A stretch of DNA of 41,896 nt from Chara braunii (Eukaryota; Streptophyta; Charophyceae; Charales; Characeae). The position numbers and the translations under genes are program-made. The notes below the pieces were generated by a model. The model did no database searches, had not been told where the DNA came from, and was given only the letters and a program-made list of their open reading frames with translations. The stretch covers positions 522,760 through 564,655 of the forward strand of contig BFEA01000237.1 of the NCBI GenBank assembly GCA_003427395.1, in the 5' to 3' direction. Positions 39,749-41,896 of this stretch are shown in pieces. Every line of letters starts with the position of its first letter. Positions within the stretch are counted from its first letter, which is position 1.

Positions 39749-41896
39749 TGGCCGGCGCGGCGGTCCCACACCCAAACGTAAAGCATTTTTTTTTTTTTGT
39801 TGAACCTCACGGTCGCATCACGCAGGAGTTTTAGAAGTGTTTCAGCTAAGACCAACTCCGACCGTGCGCGCCAGCTATACCTCTCGCGACTCCCTGCGAC
39901 AGGACAGAGATCCCGCGAGGTACAACTCACCTCCACCTGCAGGAGCTGTCACCATCCCTTAGGTGGACATATCCCTGCTGAGCTACTGACTCACATGCGA
40001 AAACTTTTACTTGCAATCGCAGAGGTAAGTCAACCCAGGGCGTTTGCTCGATCATCTTAGCATAGGCATACGTGCGGTTGAACGTCTAAGACTGACCCGT
40101 ACACGTGTCGGGCATCGGGGCACTGATCTCTCGGACCGACTTACAATTCAGGTCGACTCGACTGACAAACGTTCGCGCATACTACGCTTTACCTAGAAAT
40201 AGTTTATATAGGTATGACTCATAACCTATCCCATTTTCAAAGGCAGCATCCCTCTCAGCAGGGGTTGCGCATAAGACACATACCCATCCTACCTAGTGAT
40301 TAAGTCCATTCGACATATCTCTCTATGAAAAACCTTCAACCATATCATACATACATGTGAAGTGAGATAAGGCTGAGTAATTAGGCGAGGAGATGTCACA
40401 TACATGTAACACATTCACATAAACAGTCCGAATTCATCAAGGGAAAAACATAGGTTTTTGACCTTTCAAACATGTACAAATGAAATGAACATGAGATAAA
40501 TAAGGTTTGTCGCCTTAACAATAATCCTAATCTTCTTAACAATCAGGGTACTCAAACCAATCGCGCACTCATGGAACATCTGGATCAAGGCCCACAATAG
40601 CATAAGTTTCTCAATGGGTTGTCGTGAATAGCATGTGGCTGGTCGTTTTACTTACCTGTAGACAAGAGTCAATCATATTACACAATTATTGATGGAGTCA
40701 ACCTTTTATTCATTTTCACCCACATTATACTTATACTTCCAACCTTTCAGTAAGACATCCCCTTTTCGACTCAGTCATTCATCCTCATCTGACTTTAGTC
40801 ATTCAATGACCCCTTTTGACCAAACACAGACCATTTAGACAATGATCCAAAAATTAAGAAATGTCTTTTAGTGCAAAGGTCGATGCAAAGTGTGGGTGTC
40901 GAGGGTGAGTGAGGGTTGAGTTGGCTAACCAACCTGTTACCATAAGGCAACAACATGTAGTCTTGTATAGATTCTTAATGAGTCTTCTTGAAAGTGAAGA
41001 TGACCTACAATCACACATAGATCAACACGGTCTCAACGCCTCTTTGCCATCGACATGACCCTATCTGAAGTTCAATATAGTGAACTTCATTTTAGCCGAG
41101 AATAATACTAGGTCGACATAACTCCCCCTAGGCAGTCTCTCTAACTTCTTATCATATCAGTTTCTATAGATAGTCGTCTGAAGGAAGAAAAGGTATCAAG
41201 CTAATATCGTTAATGTTTTCCCATTCAATACATGATTCCTTATTTAAGATATACATAGACAAAACATCAATAATTTTATCTGGAATAAAATCGTAAGATA
41301 GATATGAATCAAGGGGTTAAGGTAGTAGGGCATATCACACGGGGCCACATTCCTTCTACCTCCACCTTAGTAGAATTAGGAAGCGGTCTGTAAGTAATGG
41401 ATCGATATCTTTTCAGGGCTTTCATGTTTTCCTGTCTATCGAAAAAATTACTACCAATATGGTAGACCACTCAGGATCTATTAATCTTCATTGGGCGTCT
41501 GCTTGTGATAGGGTAGACCTCAAGGGCCTTGCTTCGCCTATTTACTGTCTTGCATTAGATCAAGGTCAGATGTAATAAGGCGGGCTTCTCGGAGCCTCGC
41601 TCCTCTTACTACCACTTCCTTCATCCATGCGGTTGGGCAATAGGGCAGACATCTCGATGCCTTGCTCCTCCTACCGCCGCTTGCATTGAAGCACCGCTGA
41701 CGGGTAATAATGCAGGCTTCTCAGAGCCTTGCTACTCTTATTACACCGTACGTGTCATTATTATGATAAGGCAGGCTTCTCGGAGCCTTGCTACTTTTAT
41801 TACATTGTTAGTGACATCATTGCGATAAGGCAGGCTGCTCGGAGCCTTGCTACTTTTATTACACTGTCCGTGCCATTATTGTGATAAGGCAGGCTT
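39749..41896 (-). repeat. 5' LTR (right), truncated by window end
   Basis: Aligns with 25,932-28,2xx along its whole visible length. Shared landmarks are 'cccacacccaaacgtaaag', 'cacatgtaacacattcac'-type, 'gggtgtcgagggtgagtgag' and 'cattccttctacctccacc', then the 59-bp array from about 41,506. It has an extra segment of about 41 bases (40,000-40,040) and an extra array-like piece at 41,506-41,540 absent from the left LTR. The outer edge and target repeat are beyond the window. Confidence 0.78.

Larger units (their letters stand above)
25932..41896 (-). mobile_element. Large LTR retrotransposon, minus strand, right end outside window
   Basis: Two homologous LTRs in direct orientation enclose about 11.2 kb. 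A primer binding site matching tRNA-Asp lies 2 bases inside the right LTR, so transcription runs right to left and the right LTR is the 5' LTR. In retrotransposons this primer starts minus-strand DNA synthesis. I find no gag, protease, RT, RNase H or integrase motif in either strand of the interior. That fits a large non-autonomous derivative (LARD-like) or a decayed element. The interior also holds E2, microsatellites and an N gap. The LTRs differ at 9 of about 160 bases in one stretch I compared (26,820-26,980), mostly C/T changes, so the insertion is old. The 5-base target repeat cannot be tested because the right edge is outside the window; the left flank reads 'accgt'. Confidence 0.72.

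Overview
This looks like a gene-poor, repeat-dominated piece of a nuclear genome from the green plant lineage, taken from a draft scaffold. Three things point to plants. A retrotransposon primer binding site matches the 3' end of plant tRNA-Asp, as I remember that sequence. A decayed group II intron reverse transcriptase of organellar type is present. There are also Ty3/gypsy, CACTA-like and tRNA-derived SINE remnants. I cannot name the species; an early-diverging streptophyte such as a charophyte, bryophyte or lycophyte is only a guess. No intact, recognisable protein-coding gene was found, and most long open frames are low-complexity or pass through N gaps.

Layout. 1-1,720: a GA microsatellite, a foldback element with decayed copies of its flank, and a CACTA-like fragment. 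2,250-4,200: pyrimidine/purine-rich low-complexity DNA, a 211-bp inverted repeat and a minisatellite. 4,400-9,170: AT-rich DNA holding a broken Ty3/gypsy reverse transcriptase (+) and a broken group II intron reverse transcriptase (-). 9,175-14,610: a satellite domain with a 146-bp tandem, then an array of about 80-bp units running to 12,060. That array continues in mixed and then flipped orientation and is interrupted by a SINE. 14,755-18,500: short tandem duplications, small CTACCAG-ended elements and a 38-bp Nextera mate-pair junction adapter left in the assembly. 18,628-25,400: elements with GC-rich CCGAACGTTCGG ends (one holding an 873-N gap), a second SINE, a fuller CACTA-like copy and a three-copy dispersed repeat. 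25,932 to the window end: one large LTR retrotransposon on the minus strand.

The LTR element is the largest single structure. Two homologous LTRs lie in direct orientation: 25,932-28,514, and 39,749 running off the end. The tRNA-Asp binding site lies just inside the right LTR, so the element reads right to left. The interior of about 11.2 kb shows no gag-pol that I can recognise and carries a nested CCGAACGTTCGG element, microsatellites, an N gap and a few unexplained short ORFs. Its presumed U3 contains thirteen 59-bp units, most of them framed by GATAAG and CTTATC.

The best candidates for something undescribed are the CCGAACGTTCGG elements, which share an internal core with the otherwise different CTACCAG elements, and the hairpin-forming U3 array. 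Boundaries and identities below were read by eye and are approximate unless a motif position is given.
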